Origin: Melastoma dodecandrum
Taxonomy: Eukaryota > Streptophyta > Magnoliopsida > Myrtales > Melastomataceae
DNA length: 64,000 nucleotides
NCBI GenBank assembly: GCA_029817715.1
Contig: JARUPY010000089.1
Location: 868,001-932,000 of the forward strand
Direction of reading: 5' to 3'
Shown here in pieces: positions 23,851-35,038 of the stretch (positions within the stretch are counted from its first letter, which is position 1; each line of letters starts with the position of its first letter). The notes under the pieces were generated by a model, which was not told the DNA's origin, did no database searches, and was given only the letters and a program-made list of their open reading frames with translations. A program made the translations under genes and the position numbers.

Positions 23851-25789
23851 TCATTCTTCCGTCTTGATGTGGACGACTTGTCCGGAGTCGGCGAGCCCGC
23901 TGTCTTCCCCGGAGATCTCCTCGAGAGATTTTCCCTTTGTCTCTTCGAGGAGGAAGGTACAGCAGAACCCGATCATATTCGTAAATGCCATGAGCAACAT
24001 CGCTCCCTGGATCTGCTTCGGTTCCCTGTCAAGTGTGTAGGATTGCACCCCGAACGCCCCGATAATTGCCCCTGCCTTGCCGGCCGCAGCGCTCAGGGCA
24101 TGGCATGTGGACCTCACCCGCGTCGGGAACAGCTCTGCTGGAAGGACGAAGTTCGTGCTGTTGGGGCCGAAGTTGGCAAAGAAGAAGGTGAGGCTGTACA
24201 GGATCGCAAAGAGCCAGGACTCGTGCTGTTCCGGGCTTTTGAGCTCATCGTATTTGACCCCAATGACAAACATGAAGGGTGACATCATGAAGAAGCCGAT
24301 GAGCTGGATCATGAACCGACCGATCTTCTCGATGAAGAACACGGTGAACCAGTATCCCGGGAATGTTCCTAGCAGCGCGACGATGAACATGGCCTTCGAT
24401 GTATCGAACACTTCTTCCAGGGCATTGACATTCTCAGGCTTTCTGGTTAGATGCATGACCGGGTATATGTCCTTCTGAATTAAGTTCTGGCTGTAGAAGG
24501 CGATGTCAAGCAAGAACCAGGTGCTCATTGTGCCAATAAGGTGGAGACCGTGCCGTTTCGCAAACTGTTTAGAGAATAATCTGTACTCGTTTGCGGACTT
24601 AAATTTCGCTATCTTCTCCTGCTCTTCATCGAGCTCAATATCTAAGACCCTGCCCATTTCAGTCGCCGCCTGCTTGGCATTTCCCTCTATCAAGGCCATG
24701 TAACGTCAGGTTTCGGGCATCGTCATCCGCCAATAGAAGGTGAGGGCTGCCGGGACACGGAAATCTGCCCCAGGAGGCGTGGATTTATCGGGGTCTTCCC
24801 TAAATGGAGGAGCTTTCTCATTCAATCGCAGAAAGACACCATCGATGAACGCTCCTCAAGTCTTTTTGTTGGCATACTCGGACATGATTGTGGCCGAGAG
24901 AAGGTAGTCCCCTCCGATGCCGAAGCCTAGCCAGAAGCGGAAGAAGCACAGGGTTCCGATCACGGTCTTTGGGGTTGACCCTGTTGAACAGAAGGGCCAA
25001 GCTGCTCAGCCCAATAAGATGGTGTGGGCTACGAAGACTATGATGCATGGTCAGGCTGAAGGTAGTGAAGCCAAGCCCACCTGAGTGCAGGAATCGGAAA
25101 CAACCTCCACAGCGCACACAGTTCCATAGAAAAACAATATTCCTTCCTGACAGAAGTTGTTAGAAGAAAGAAAACGCTTATAAATACAGAATGTTGTGTA
25201 CTGTGTGTTGGTTATCGAAAACAGAATAGAAACTCCTTTGTCATCTTCTTCTTCTTCTTCTTCTGCTTCCTTCCTTCCTTCTTCTTCTTCCCGTCACTTA
25301 CACACCCTGCAGGTATCTCTGATCTGTACCCAGAACCACGCTCTTCTTCAGACCCGAATGAGAGCCCCGAGCATATGGAGCAGATCACCATGAGTATCAA
25401 GGTTATCCCATACACCTTCTTCCGTCCAAGCTTGTCCCCGAGGTACCCGAACACCAGCTGGCCCATAAACGTCCCGATGATGGCCACCCCCGTCACGAGG
25501 TTATTGATACGGTGGGGCAACTTACCCGGCTGGCCAAGTCCCGGTTTGTAGTAAATCCTTCCAAGCAGCTTCGACACCGCGGTGATGCAGAAGAGGTCAT
25601 AGGCGTCGGTGAAGGCAAACGACAGAACAAAAAGGAAAAAAAAAGAAAGAAAAAAAGAAAAGCTACTTTTTCTTTTTCTTCCTTTCTTTCTTTGGTGGCC
25701 GAAAGTCAATAATTATTGATCGCCTTGAAGTGGTACCATTTTGTCTTCGCCGTGTCAAGGGCGTCCAAGACGGCTATACCATTGGACAT
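23851..25789 (-). pseudogene. PHT1-family phosphate transporter pseudogene
   Basis: Remains of a H+/phosphate symporter (major facilitator family). The N-terminus MSNGIAVLDALDTAKTKWYHF starts at 25789 and is cut by a pyrimidine-rich insertion or intron. Then come DAYDLFC...[31 protein letters not shown] (25212-25630), a displaced [13 protein letters not shown]...[13 protein letters not shown] block (~24860-24980) and the whole C-terminal half (23851-24699: STWFLLDIAFYSQNL, FPGYWFTVFFIEKIGR, PAELFPTRVRSTCHALSAAAGKAGAIIGAFG). Damage: TGA replaces a codon after NKKT (24856-24858), the segment with helices after GAFI is largely deleted, a second TGA lies in the PETARY motif (24706-24708), and ~350 bases of unmatched sequence lie at ~25000-25340. 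The C-terminal half alone is open (282 aa) but lacks helices 1-6. Confidence 0.88.
25246..25292. repeat. CTT/TTCC low-complexity tract
   Basis: TTC-trinucleotide and TTCC repeats within the disrupted middle of the PHT1 pseudogene. Confidence 0.75.
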
Positions 25790-27782
25790 CTTTTATGTCG
25801 GAACCTTCTTATTCCTTCTCTTCCCTTCTTATGTTCGGGATGGGGGGGGGGGGGGGGGGAGAGTTTCTAGGAAGTTTCCCGCATATGGACTTTGGGACCA
25901 AAAGTAAGGCCAGCCACGAGGACACAATTATTTGGATGGTAAAAAAAAAATTGGGAAAATATCAATGCTGACGTATAATGTTTGCGCATCGAATTGGAGT
26001 ATTATTAGTTTTGACATGGTTAACTTCCAAAGGGAAGAGAAGCAAATACATCGTTCTATTTGGCAACACATTTTAAGTGACCAGATGCGCGCGGGTGTGC
26101 GTGCAAGCGCAAACCTCGTCTTTTTCTCCGCACCCCCTCCCTCCTCATGTGGCCTGAATTAATTACTTTTTAGTTCGATAACTAAATTAGAGTGTAAATG
26201 ATTTAGTATTTAGCTTATGAGTTAACAAGTTTATAATTTTATATTTATAATTTAACTTTTGTTTAATTTTTCATATTTGAGATTTAAAATTTCGAATTTA
26301 TACAGTGTTTGGATTCGTAAGAAGCGAAAAGAAAAGAAAAAAAATTTAAATGTAAGGGTGATTTTTTTGCGAAAACATTTTTTCTTTTATTTTCTTTTAC
26401 GAATCTTCCCTCTCTCTCTCTAGCAATTAAGATTAGATCTATTAGGGGTGGTGAAGTCCACGTGGCGGAATCCTCGAGGCTTAGGGAAGCGGTGGGCGGC
26501 TCAAGGCGGAATCGGGGCCGTTGATTCCTTGGATAGTATCCACGCCCGACGGACGTGTCACTCTATGGGCTCCAAAAGCAAAACTCCCCCAACGATACAG
26601 TGGGAGGCGGCTTCACTGTTTCTGTGATGTCGATTCGAGAAAAGTCGGCGTTGAAATATGAATTTTTTGTTTCGTTTTCAGTAGGTCGAAAAGGAAAGAT
26701 TTCATTTGAGTTATCACTCGAGGTTAACACGAATCTAATATTAAAGCTACTCGAAAAATTCGTGTGAACGTTACTTGATAAGTGCCTTCTCAACAAGGCC
26801 TCGAAATTAACGCCATTCAAGAAGCGTTTCTCAAGTATATTATAAATAAGTCCCATGCATCTCGAAACTTAAATATTCTCTCGCTACTCGAGAGCTTGTA
26901 ATGTCTCGATAAGATTCATATCAAACAACATCAGGTTACGTCAAGAGGGCAAGACATGCTGCAAATCCAAAGAGGCCGGTTGGAGCACGACGTGTATGAC
27001 TCCAATAAAATATGAATCAGATCGTGCGCATAATCTAGAAATATCGTATGCTGTCTGAATAATCGTAACTGTGAGATTCTAGAAATATAAAAGCGATTAA
27101 ACACAACTAAAATAGACACCAACAACACAACTCAAACACAAAACTCATATTTTACTCTTTTTTTTAAGCATCCCGAAACCATCTTCTATCCTCACTACAT
27201 CCAACCGCCGATCCACTAAGGTAGATTCCACTAAAGGGATATGTCGTAGCCGCCGTTCATCCGCCGCCAACCGTCGTGAAGCATCTCGCAGCCATCCTCA
27301 AGTCCTTTTGTTGTTATTTACGTTCACGTCATGTCTGTAAGTATTAACCTGTAATTTAATACGTGTTTGATTTAATTCCTGTATTGTATTCCGTTACAGG
27401 TTACATTCATTTACTTTATAACGACGACATAAAACGTTGTAGTTCAGTACTGTTTGATTCAATTCCAGTATTGTATTTAGCTTTCGACTTGCATTCATTT
27501 ACTTTATGGTAATTACATAAATCATAATAAAATTCGACACGTGTTGCGAGTAACAAAATTTCTCACGAGCACCTATCCATGTAGATCTAGAATATGACCA
27601 ATTATTCACAACGTCTCTTTAATATCCAAATAACATCCCAGATAAGAGGTAGAAAAAGGAAGAGAGAAAAAAAAGAAAGAATAAGGCAGAGACAGGAGGA
27701 GGCCTGCCACAACTTGCTGACTGAAAACAAACAAAAGAAAGGGGCGAAAAAACAATATTTTATTAAAGTCCCTCGATATTTC
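25790..27782. other. Intergenic region, no gene recognised
   Basis: Contains an 18-G homopolymer near 25842-25859 and a loose direct repeat of ~57 bases (about 27367-27422 and 27448-27507, sharing TTTGATT, TATTGTATT and GCATTCATTTACTTTAT). A purine-rich stretch lies at 27640-27690. The 3' end is presumably the promoter of the CRF gene. Confidence 0.5.
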
Positions 27783-27792
27783 TATATATAAA
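27783..27792 (+). promoter_or_regulatory. Candidate TATA box of the CRF gene
   Basis: TATATATAAA about 92 bases upstream of the chosen ATG at 27884, in the expected orientation and distance for a short 5' UTR. Confidence 0.5.
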
Positions 27793-27883
27793 GAAAGCCT
27801 CTAATCTTTACCCGTCGTAAGTATTGTCTGCGGATCCAAACCTTCTCCCTCTATCTCCAAAGATATACAACAGGGTCACAATC

Positions 27884-28840
27884 ATGGAGCGTGGTGATTC
27901 TGCCTTGTCCCCAGTTAAGTACTCGGAGCACAAAACCCTTACCCGGAAGCTTGATCTCGGTGCATGGGACGGGCCTCCGCGCAATGCTCAAAGGAGGACT
28001 GTGCGGATATCGGTCACTGACCCCGACGCCACTGACTCGTCCAGCGATGATGAGGGAGCTGAAGAAGTTTTCGTTCGGAGGCAGCGCGTGAGGCGGTATG
28101 TCCGTGAAATCAGGATTGAATCTGCGGAGCCGAGGGGGGAGCCTTGTGCTGCTGGGAAGATCGAGGCCGAGGTTTCGACCTGGAAGCCACTTCTTCGGGT
28201 GTCCACTAAGAGTGGGAAAAGGTTCCGAGGAGTTAGGCAACGGCCATGGGGGAAGTGGGCAGCTGAGATTCGGGACCCCACGCGGCGTTCCAAGAGGTGG
28301 CTCGGCACCTATGACACCGCCGAGGAGGCGGCCTTGGCCTACGATAAGGCTGCCATCGAGCTGCGCGGGCCCGGCGCTGTGACCAACTTCTCCACCCCTT
28401 CGACGACAATGGAGGTTGCTAGCGCCGAACCTGAGAACGTTGCGGCGCCGTCAGTGTTTGTCTCGGAATACGATTCATCCTCGAAGGAATCCCAGTCGCT
28501 GAACCCAGTCTGCTCGCCGACTTCCGTCCTCCTCCCGAACCCTTGCAGCTCGATGGTGGTCGGGCCTGACAAGCAGATCAAGGAATCTCAGGAAGCGACC
28601 GGGGAGTCTGAGCATCTGCGGCCAGAGCTGCCTTTTCTGGAGAACTTCAGTATCCCGGAAGCATCCTCCTTCGACATCACAACAACCTTATCCAACCTCG
28701 CGATGGGTGCTGACATGGGGGATGTCTTCCTCGGCGGACTGCGCGATTTTTGGCCACCAGTGTCGGCGAACGTGAGCGTAGTCGACATGGACGATTACAT
28801 CCGGGACTGGATTTCATCGGATCCTCCAGACGTACAGTGA
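27884..28840 (+). CDS. Cytokinin response factor (AP2/ERF group VI)
   Basis: Single-exon transcription factor, 318 aa. The N-terminal CRF domain (residues ~11-80: [13 protein letters not shown], then [20 protein letters not shown] and the basic [10 protein letters not shown]) marks the cytokinin-response subgroup. One AP2 domain spans ~113-169 ([39 protein letters not shown]), with the Ala and Asp of WAAEIRD that define ERF rather than DREB type. A Ser-Pro-rich segment (CSPTSVL) resembles the CRF phosphorylation motif, and the acidic C-terminus probably activates transcription. The ATG at 27884 is preferred over the upstream in-frame ATG at 27824, because the family starts just before the KYSEH block. 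CRFs are nuclear targets of cytokinin two-component signalling. Confidence 0.93.
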   Translation: MERGDSALSPVKYSEHKTLTRKLDLGAWDGPPRNAQRRTVRISVTDPDATDSSSDDEGAEEVFVRRQRVRRYVREIRIESAEPRGEPCAAGKIEAEVSTWKPLLRVSTKSGKRFRGVRQRPWGKWAAEIRDPTRRSKRWLGTYDTAEEAALAYDKAAIELRGPGAVTNFSTPSTTMEVASAEPENVAAPSVFVSEYDSSSKESQSLNPVCSPTSVLLPNPCSSMVVGPDKQIKESQEATGESEHLRPELPFLENFSIPEASSFDITTTLSNLAMGADMGDVFLGGLRDFWPPVSANVSVVDMDDYIRDWISSDPPDVQ

Positions 28841-30924
28841 CAGACGAACCGGGGCTGAACGGCGGTCAATCAGGAGTTGAGTTTAGTAAACCTTGTCGAA
28901 TCTAAAATATAATAAGTGCAACGCCGTTATATTATAGTTAACGGTGTAGTTTTTGTTCGATTGCTTTTCTTGTGCTTGGAGAAGGAGTCAGTAAATAAAC
29001 AGAAAAAAAGAAAAGAGTTTTCTTTTTATTTATTAGGCTTAAATATTGTTGTTAATTAAATTAACGTGTTTAGTGTTTTGTTCGGAAGTGTCGTTGACCC
29101 TAAACCTAAACAATAGAAAATGGTCAGTGTTAATTTAATGCAGAGACATTTCGGCGACTGCTTTGGTGGGGCTTTTTTATGGTCAAATAATTTCTTGATT
29201 TCTTTTTCTTTTTTTTTTCCCAACGTCACCGTCATCATTAAAAAGACAACAATCTCTGACTGTCGGCCGCTCTTTTGGTATTATCTACCTGTAACCATTC
29301 TAGGCGTGCGTTTTTTCTTCTAAGACGAATTAAATGGTCGTATTTTTTGCGAATTTTGCCATCCAATTCAATAGAATTTTTTTTTAAGCAGTGGCTAGGA
29401 GGTGAGGATTCGGTATTTCGAATCCAAACTCTAAAAATTTCGTACTCCAAGTAACGAATCGAATTATAAACTTTTAAAATATCGAAATACGAAAATTATT
29501 TCGATATTTCGATTCAAATATTTGATAATTCCAAATTTTAAACTGGATCTAAGTTATAAGTCCATTATAAAAATAAAAAGACTAATGTCATAACTTTCAA
29601 ACAGTAACGATCATAATTTGATTTGGACGTCCAATGTCGTGGTGGAGCAGGGGGGGATCGGGTTTTGGATTTTACTCTGCGCGTTGCAAAATTTTCCACG
29701 CTCCCACGTGATATTAATACGTCGTCGTTTGGTGGGATTTACCGCATACAAACTGCGGCATTGCCTTTCTCGTTGCCTGATATCGCCGCGGTTATCCGTC
29801 GGCAATCCTGTTCAGAGAGAGAGAGAGAGAAAAGCAAAAGAATACTGAATTTTTTTATGGACTTCCAGTCCGAATAAATAATCCACCAAGTACTCCGTAA
29901 AATATTTATTTAAATATTAGAGTGTAATCGAAATAAAACTTAACGCATTTTCGTACATTTTAAGGTACGCGGCTACGTTCGTTTGTGTGAAATAAGTACA
30001 AAATGTGATAAACGATGATTACGAAAAGAAGTTTTATAAATGATGATAATGTGATTGCCCTGACTGAGGAGGTATCCCGAGAGGTAATAATAATTCGACC
30101 GCACCCCCCCTGTAAAGACGCTTGCACGTGTAGGTACTCTGCTGAAGCCACGTGTACACCATCACCCTTAATTTCCCGACACATAATCCACAGCCTAAAA
30201 AATATTATTTAATGGACGTGACGTGTACGTGTTCCTGGGCCGAATTGGATATTCGGATTTTGTATTCGCCGCTAATAAATATTTCTTTTGTGGGCCCCTA
30301 CATGCGACATTCCTTTGGATAGATAGCGACTACTTCATGATTGGGATCTCTTTCTCTTTCTTTCTTTTTTTTCACCTTTAAACCACACCACACGTTCCTT
30401 TGTTTCAGTCAGGAATAAATAATTCTACAAAAGAATAGAAGAGAACCATAGCTTATCCATCTACTAACCCCCCGAGGAGGTTATTCCCCCAAATAATGCT
30501 CAAACTAGTCATAACCTCCCCTGATCTGTTCTGATCCCCCTCTCACTCGTGTCTTTTTCTCTTTTCTTTTTCAAAATAAGGATAATAATATAAGTACACC
30601 TTTTCGATAGGAGCATTGATTTTTCCAACGCTCAGACTTTGTTACCCCCACCCACCCAAAAAGAAAAAAAAAACCCAAACCCACCTCAGGAGTAGGCTTT
30701 TTGATAATATCAACAATAGTTTGAAGTCTCTTTTTTAGAAAAGAAAGAAAATCACCAATATATCTCATTTTCAAGGAAGAAAAACCTTTATATTATTAGT
30801 TAATGATTGGGCCGAACTGAGAGAGGGATATAATTGGGCCTCAAGGTAGGCCCTATTAAGGCTCACTCATTCATCCTTCGGGCCTTGCTATGTCGGCCCA
30901 GAGGCAATTTAACGTGACCCCCGG
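28841..30924. other. Intergenic region, no gene recognised
   Basis: About 2.1 kb. Holds a (GA)n run at 29815-29830, a near-perfect small hairpin (29479-29507) and several T-rich tracts. Open frames are short and unrecognised. Confidence 0.5.
29479..29507. other. Perfect 11-bp inverted repeat (hairpin)
   Basis: ATATCGAAATA and its exact reverse complement TATTTCGATAT, separated by seven bases. Nearby motifs (CGAATCGAATT, TTTCGATTC) continue the inversion imperfectly, so it could be the core of a small palindromic element. Confidence 0.6.
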
Positions 30925-32374
30925 ATGGAGAGCTCGTGTCAGTTGCCGGAGGAGATGGAATTCCGGCCTCGGAGGGTCAAGAAGATTCCCTGCCTGTTCA
31001 GTATGACGCTGGCGATGACGAGGAGGAGGAGGAAAGCATGAGGCTGAGGCACAGGTCTTCGAACAGCGTGACGGAAGATCAGGAGCCGTTCATGGGGGTG
31101 AGGGTGCGGAGGAAGGCGTCCTTGCACAGGGACTACAAGGGAGACCACCTCGACGTTCCTTCCCATCCTTTCCTCATGAAGATCCTTCAGAAGCAAGGAT
31201 GATCACATTAGCTTCCGATTTTTTATCGATCTCGTTGGATTGCGTTGGAACGGTTTCTGCAATTTCTTTTTTTTTTTATTGGAAGCTGCTCTTGAGCTGA
31301 TTCGCTTATCCAATCTGAACGGTTTCTGCTCAAATTGGATTTAATTTGACGTAGCCACTGCTTTTGGCGCTTTCAGTGTGGATCCGAGCCGGGGAGCAGT
31401 GGTAATGCCTGCTTGACGTTCACTGTGAGGGTTTACGTTTACTGCCGCGGTTTCCTGGTAGATTCCTTGAGGTGCTGCTCACTAGGGGTTTCGATTTGTC
31501 CAATAGCAAAATATTTGCATGGTCGAGTGTTGTGGAGATTGATTTATTGCCTTTTGTTGTTGGAATCGTTGATCATGATCTTTTAGTAGGATCAGGCGTT
31601 AAAAGAGTCCTCATTGTGGACAAAGTGATGCAGTTTGCTGCCTCTGGGAAAATGAAACGGAGAATTCTTTTGATTGCTGATTTTGCGATGTATATTATTG
31701 CCCAGGAGATGGATGCCCTCAGGTGGGGGATAGCCCTAGCAGCTTTGATAAGATGTGTTTTGAGCGAGCTGAACTATACTTCTTTGCGATTAACGTCCCA
31801 CGGAGTATGATTTGCTCTCAAGTCTAGTGCAAGAATGAGCGAAATCGTTACTGTATTGGTTGAAGCTACGAAGCACACATCTGACTATGAGCTTGAAGTA
31901 GTATTTTCCAACTGGTACCTGCAATGCCTTCCCACTCTACCCTGCTCTCCAGTTTCCTCTGGAAGAGCCTATACGTTCTGTTTGGTGTCAGTTCCTTTTG
32001 TGTTAATCATGTGGGTCTTATTGAGAGGAACTGGAATTTGTGACCTTCTCCGTTGTCTGTTTGATTGTTTGTGGTAGGTAGCTTTCTTCCAAGTCATATG
32101 CACGATTTGGTTTTTGTTCATGTCATGTAGGTTTGTGTATCATGCATCTTTTGATATGGTGAAAGAAGTTCAGTTTGATGAGGTTGAAGTGCAATGCAAA
32201 TCCTATCTTGTATTTGGATCTCGGAACACCAAAGTTCCATTTTTTCCTGTTTAATAATCAAGGACAAGCTGCTGATATTTTCCTTGCTGAATGTGATTTC
32301 CTTCTTTTCTACACTTCAAATTTGGCCACTGCTAAATTTTCAGGAGGTGTGAAGACGAGAATTGCAAAGAAGTG
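30925..32374 (+). pseudogene. TH1 (myosin-tail-like) domain plant protein, probable pseudogene
   Basis: I recognise a plant protein with a myosin TH1-like domain, function unclear to me. Pieces in order: RHRSSNSVTEDQEPFMGVRVRRKASLHRDYKGDHLDVPSHPFLMKILQKQG (31050-31200), VDKVMQFAASGKMKRRILLIADFAMYI (~31617-31697), EIVTVLVEATKHTSDYELEVVFSN (~31838-31910), YHASFDMVKEVQFDEVE (~32140-32190) and GGVKTRIAKK with stop (32343-32374). Breaks: the ATG at 30925 is out of frame with the first block, no GT donor follows KILQKQG, the block before EIVTV contains a frameshift, and the donor after DEVE lacks a base needed for phase. The first block alone stays open but has no start codon. A divergent but working gene with other exons is less likely. 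Confidence 0.65.
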
Positions 32375-32698
32375 AGCGATATTTTTCTCTCCATCATGCA
32401 GTAAAACGTTTGATATTGTTGTACCATGTCCTTACCCATTTTTGGATGGATCCTGTGGAACACCCTTCTGCTAGGGATGGTGCTGTGGTCCGTTGTTATG
32501 TGCACTGTATCATCTCATTCTATGTAATATGGTTATATGACGGCAGAATGCCTTGAATTTGTGTACAAACCAGTGTCAACAGGCATAGATCCTACATTTA
32601 TTTCTTGTTCGTGTCCATTTCCACATGGACCATGCTTTTCCAAAGAATGAGATGTGCTGAAAATGTCGACTTGTCGGAATGATGGGACAAGAATGCTC

Positions 32699-33091
32699 CT
32701 ATGAAGCCGAGGAATTTGCGTTAGCATGCTGTTGTGTAGCTGAGGAATCAACCTGAGATTGCATGGCCGCTGAGTTTACTTGTGTTTGCAATGCCAAATC
32801 TGCTTGAGATTGCGCAGCTGCCGGATTCGGTTTAGCCTGCGGCGCTGCAGAGTTTACTTGTGTCTGCAATGCCGCATCTGCTTGAGATTTTTCGACTGCT
32901 GGTTTTTCTATCGTTTGCGTTGGGGAATCCTGTTGAGATTGTGTGACAACAGTGTCTTCTTGAGTCTGAGATTTCGTGGTCTGCAGTTCTGAATCTACCT
33001 GAGATTGCACTGCAGCCAGATTTACTTGCGCCTGGAGTGCCAAATCTGCCTGGGCTTGCAATGCTGCTGAATTCACTTGTGTCTGTGATGG
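32699..33091 (-). repeat. Degenerate tandem repeat encoding the Gln-rich tail
   Basis: About 390 bases at the 3' end of the LRR pseudokinase coding a 24-27-base period. Protein units follow a loose pattern L/A-Q-S/T-Q-A/V-D/N-x-A-A, for example LQTQVNSAA, AQSQADLA and MQSQVDSSA. One longer block (SQADAALQTQVNSAA / SQADLALQTQVNSAA) is nearly duplicated, which points to recent unequal exchange inside the tract. Confidence 0.8.
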
Positions 33092-35011
33092 CGAAGAACT
33101 TCCAACCTCGCCTGCTTGTACTGTCACAGGTGAGGTTGATCCTTCTGACCTCATTTCTGAGGACAACCTATTTGAATTACTTCCCCCTCGCCTGATCTCC
33201 TCCATCATTTTCACGACTTCGGAAATCTTCGGTCTCTGCTCGGGAACTCTATCGACGCAAGCCATTCCAATTCGCAGCATTTCCACCATCTCTTCTTCGA
33301 TGTTTGGATACCTCAACAGCTGAGTATCAAAGACTTCTGCAGTCCACTCCTCCCTTACTACGGACTGCACCCAACGGACCAAGTGGATAGTCTCTCCGCC
33401 ACCGGTTGATTGAAGTGGTGACTTTCCTGTAAGAAGTTCAAGCAACAATACACCAAAACTGTAAACATCGGATGCTTGGGTTGCCTTTCTTGTATCAGTC
33501 ACTTCAGGAGCACGGTAGCCCATGGCTCGCGTTGACTTCGGTGATATTGGGTTAATCATTGTCGGTAAGCCGCTGTCAGATACAAGAGCTAGTCCCCGTG
33601 CGTCCAATAAAACGTTCGAGGCTTTCAGGTTTCCATGATAAAACCTCCCGCCATTTTGCGTGTGGATGTAGGCGACGCCTCGAGCGACGCCAATCCCAAT
33701 CTGAAGCCGGCTTTCCCAGTCCAAAGGAGCTCTTCTTTCGCCTTTATCGTGCATATTAGAAGATAAGCTCCCTCGACTGTAATAATCACATATCAGGAGC
33801 TTCTCGTCTTTGGAGCAGTAATAAGCCCTTAGGGGAGCCACGTTCTCATGCTTCATCCGACCAACGACCTCCATCTGCTGCTCGAACTCTCTTCTTGGGA
33901 CATGAATGTCCTTCAACCTCTTCACAACAACTATGGTTCCGTCCTCTAGAGCCGCCTTATAGGTCGTTCCGAATGTTCCTTTACCAAGGACTTCAGCAGA
34001 TGCCCGCAACAAATCCTCTAAGTTGAATGCGTAACTGCCACCTGTGAAGAAAGTAATCTTATTGTCCTTCTCCTGGTCGTCTGCTGCTGCTGGCTTCTTT
34101 TTCATCGACCCTTCTTTCTTCTCAGTCTTCTTTCCTGTCTCAGGGCTTTCCTCAGGTTTGGCCAGGCAAACAACCATCAGTAGAGCTGCCACAATGAATC
34201 CCAGCACGCAACCTCCTAGAACAATGCCTAACACTGCAGGTTCGCTAAGGCCAGAAGACTTCTCTGAGGGCGGGGCAACTGTTGGCTCGGAGGACTGAGG
34301 GGGCTCCATGGGGGCTGCTGGAGGAGGAGGGACTTCTGTCGATAGATTGTTCCCTTGAAATGCAGAATTGGGAAACCTTAGGAGGGACTGAGGCACTTTC
34401 CCGGTGAGATCGTTATTTGCCAAGTTTAGCTGCTGCAGGCTGGGGATATTGAGTTCGGGAATCTCCCCCGAAAGTGAGTTATTGGCTAGATCCAAAGATA
34501 CCAGGTGAGTCAAGTTCGAGATCGTGGAAGGGATGCTCCCATTGAAGCCGTTGTTCGACAAATCCAGGGCCGTGAGGTTACTCCACGCAGAGAAATCCTG
34601 CGGCAGCATGCCCGACAGATTGTTGAACTGGAGGTAAAGGCCCGTCAGGTTGCCAAGGTTGAAGAGATCCGAAGGGAAAGGACCCGACAAGCTGTTCATC
34701 CTGAGGCTAAGGACCTGAATCCCAGAGAGGCGGCCCAGGGTGTTCGGCGGGATCGTGCCACGAAGCCCAATACCCGGCAGCCGAAGGGCGATGACAGCCG
34801 AGCCATCATCACTGCACGTCACGCCCCTCCAGGACTGGCAAACAGCAGAATTGTTGTTCCAATTCAGCAGCCGGGAATGAGGCACGGCCGCAATGAAATC
34901 CAGCAACGCCTGTTTATCCCCTGCCAAATCTGCCGAGACATGACCCAGAATCGCCGCCAACAAGAAGAGGGCTGCCATCAACATCATCGTCTCTCGCGGG
35001 CAGGAACCCAT
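32699..35011 (-). CDS. LRR receptor-like pseudokinase (At4g23740-like) with Gln-rich repeat tail
   Basis: Single open frame, 770 aa from the ATG at 35011 (an upstream in-frame ATG at 35038 would spoil the signal peptide). Signal peptide ~1-27, LRR N-cap with paired Cys (58, 66), about five LRRs (76-215), Pro-rich juxtamembrane segment, transmembrane helix ~259-284, kinase fold ~335-608. The Gly loop (GKGTFGTTY) and VVVK lysine (364) are present. The catalytic loop reads FYHGNLKASN (459-461, HGN for HRD) and the DFG site reads SDSG, so phosphotransfer is unlikely; such proteins act as co-receptors or scaffolds (family knowledge). Residues ~640-770 form a tail of 8-9-residue repeats that I do not know from this family. 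The 5' UTR may contain an intron (GGTGAG donor at ~35294). Confidence 0.88.
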   Translation of the reverse strand: MGSCPRETMMLMAALFLLAAILGHVSADLAGDKQALLDFIAAVPHSRLLNWNNNSAVCQSWRGVTCSDDGSAVIALRLPGIGLRGTIPPNTLGRLSGIQVLSLRMNSLSGPFPSDLFNLGNLTGLYLQFNNLSGMLPQDFSAWSNLTALDLSNNGFNGSIPSTISNLTHLVSLDLANNSLSGEIPELNIPSLQQLNLANNDLTGKVPQSLLRFPNSAFQGNNLSTEVPPPPAAPMEPPQSSEPTVAPPSEKSSGLSEPAVLGIVLGGCVLGFIVAALLMVVCLAKPEESPETGKKTEKKEGSMKKKPAAADDQEKDNKITFFTGGSYAFNLEDLLRASAEVLGKGTFGTTYKAALEDGTIVVVKRLKDIHVPRREFEQQMEVVGRMKHENVAPLRAYYCSKDEKLLICDYYSRGSLSSNMHDKGERRAPLDWESRLQIGIGVARGVAYIHTQNGGRFYHGNLKASNVLLDARGLALVSDSGLPTMINPISPKSTRAMGYRAPEVTDTRKATQASDVYSFGVLLLELLTGKSPLQSTGGGETIHLVRWVQSVVREEWTAEVFDTQLLRYPNIEEEMVEMLRIGMACVDRVPEQRPKISEVVKMMEEIRRGGSNSNRLSSEMRSEGSTSPVTVQAGEVGSSSPSQTQVNSAALQAQADLALQAQVNLAAVQSQVDSELQTTKSQTQEDTVVTQSQQDSPTQTIEKPAVEKSQADAALQTQVNSAAPQAKPNPAAAQSQADLALQTQVNSAAMQSQVDSSATQQHANANSSAS

Positions 35012-35038
35012 GTCTGATCCGAGGTAAGCTTCAAACAA

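Noticed and set aside
26780..27330. Possible solo LTR or small retroelement (TATAAATAAG motif, CTCGAGAG repeats)
   Set aside because: No second copy in the window, no defined TG...CA ends and no target duplication could be shown.
29238..29530. AT-rich palindromic zone as a full MITE
   Set aside because: Only an 11-bp perfect stem is secure; outer ends and target duplication could not be defined.
34505..35017. 170-codon plus-strand open frame
   Set aside because: Antisense shadow of the LRR region of the pseudokinase; composition is explained by the opposite strand.
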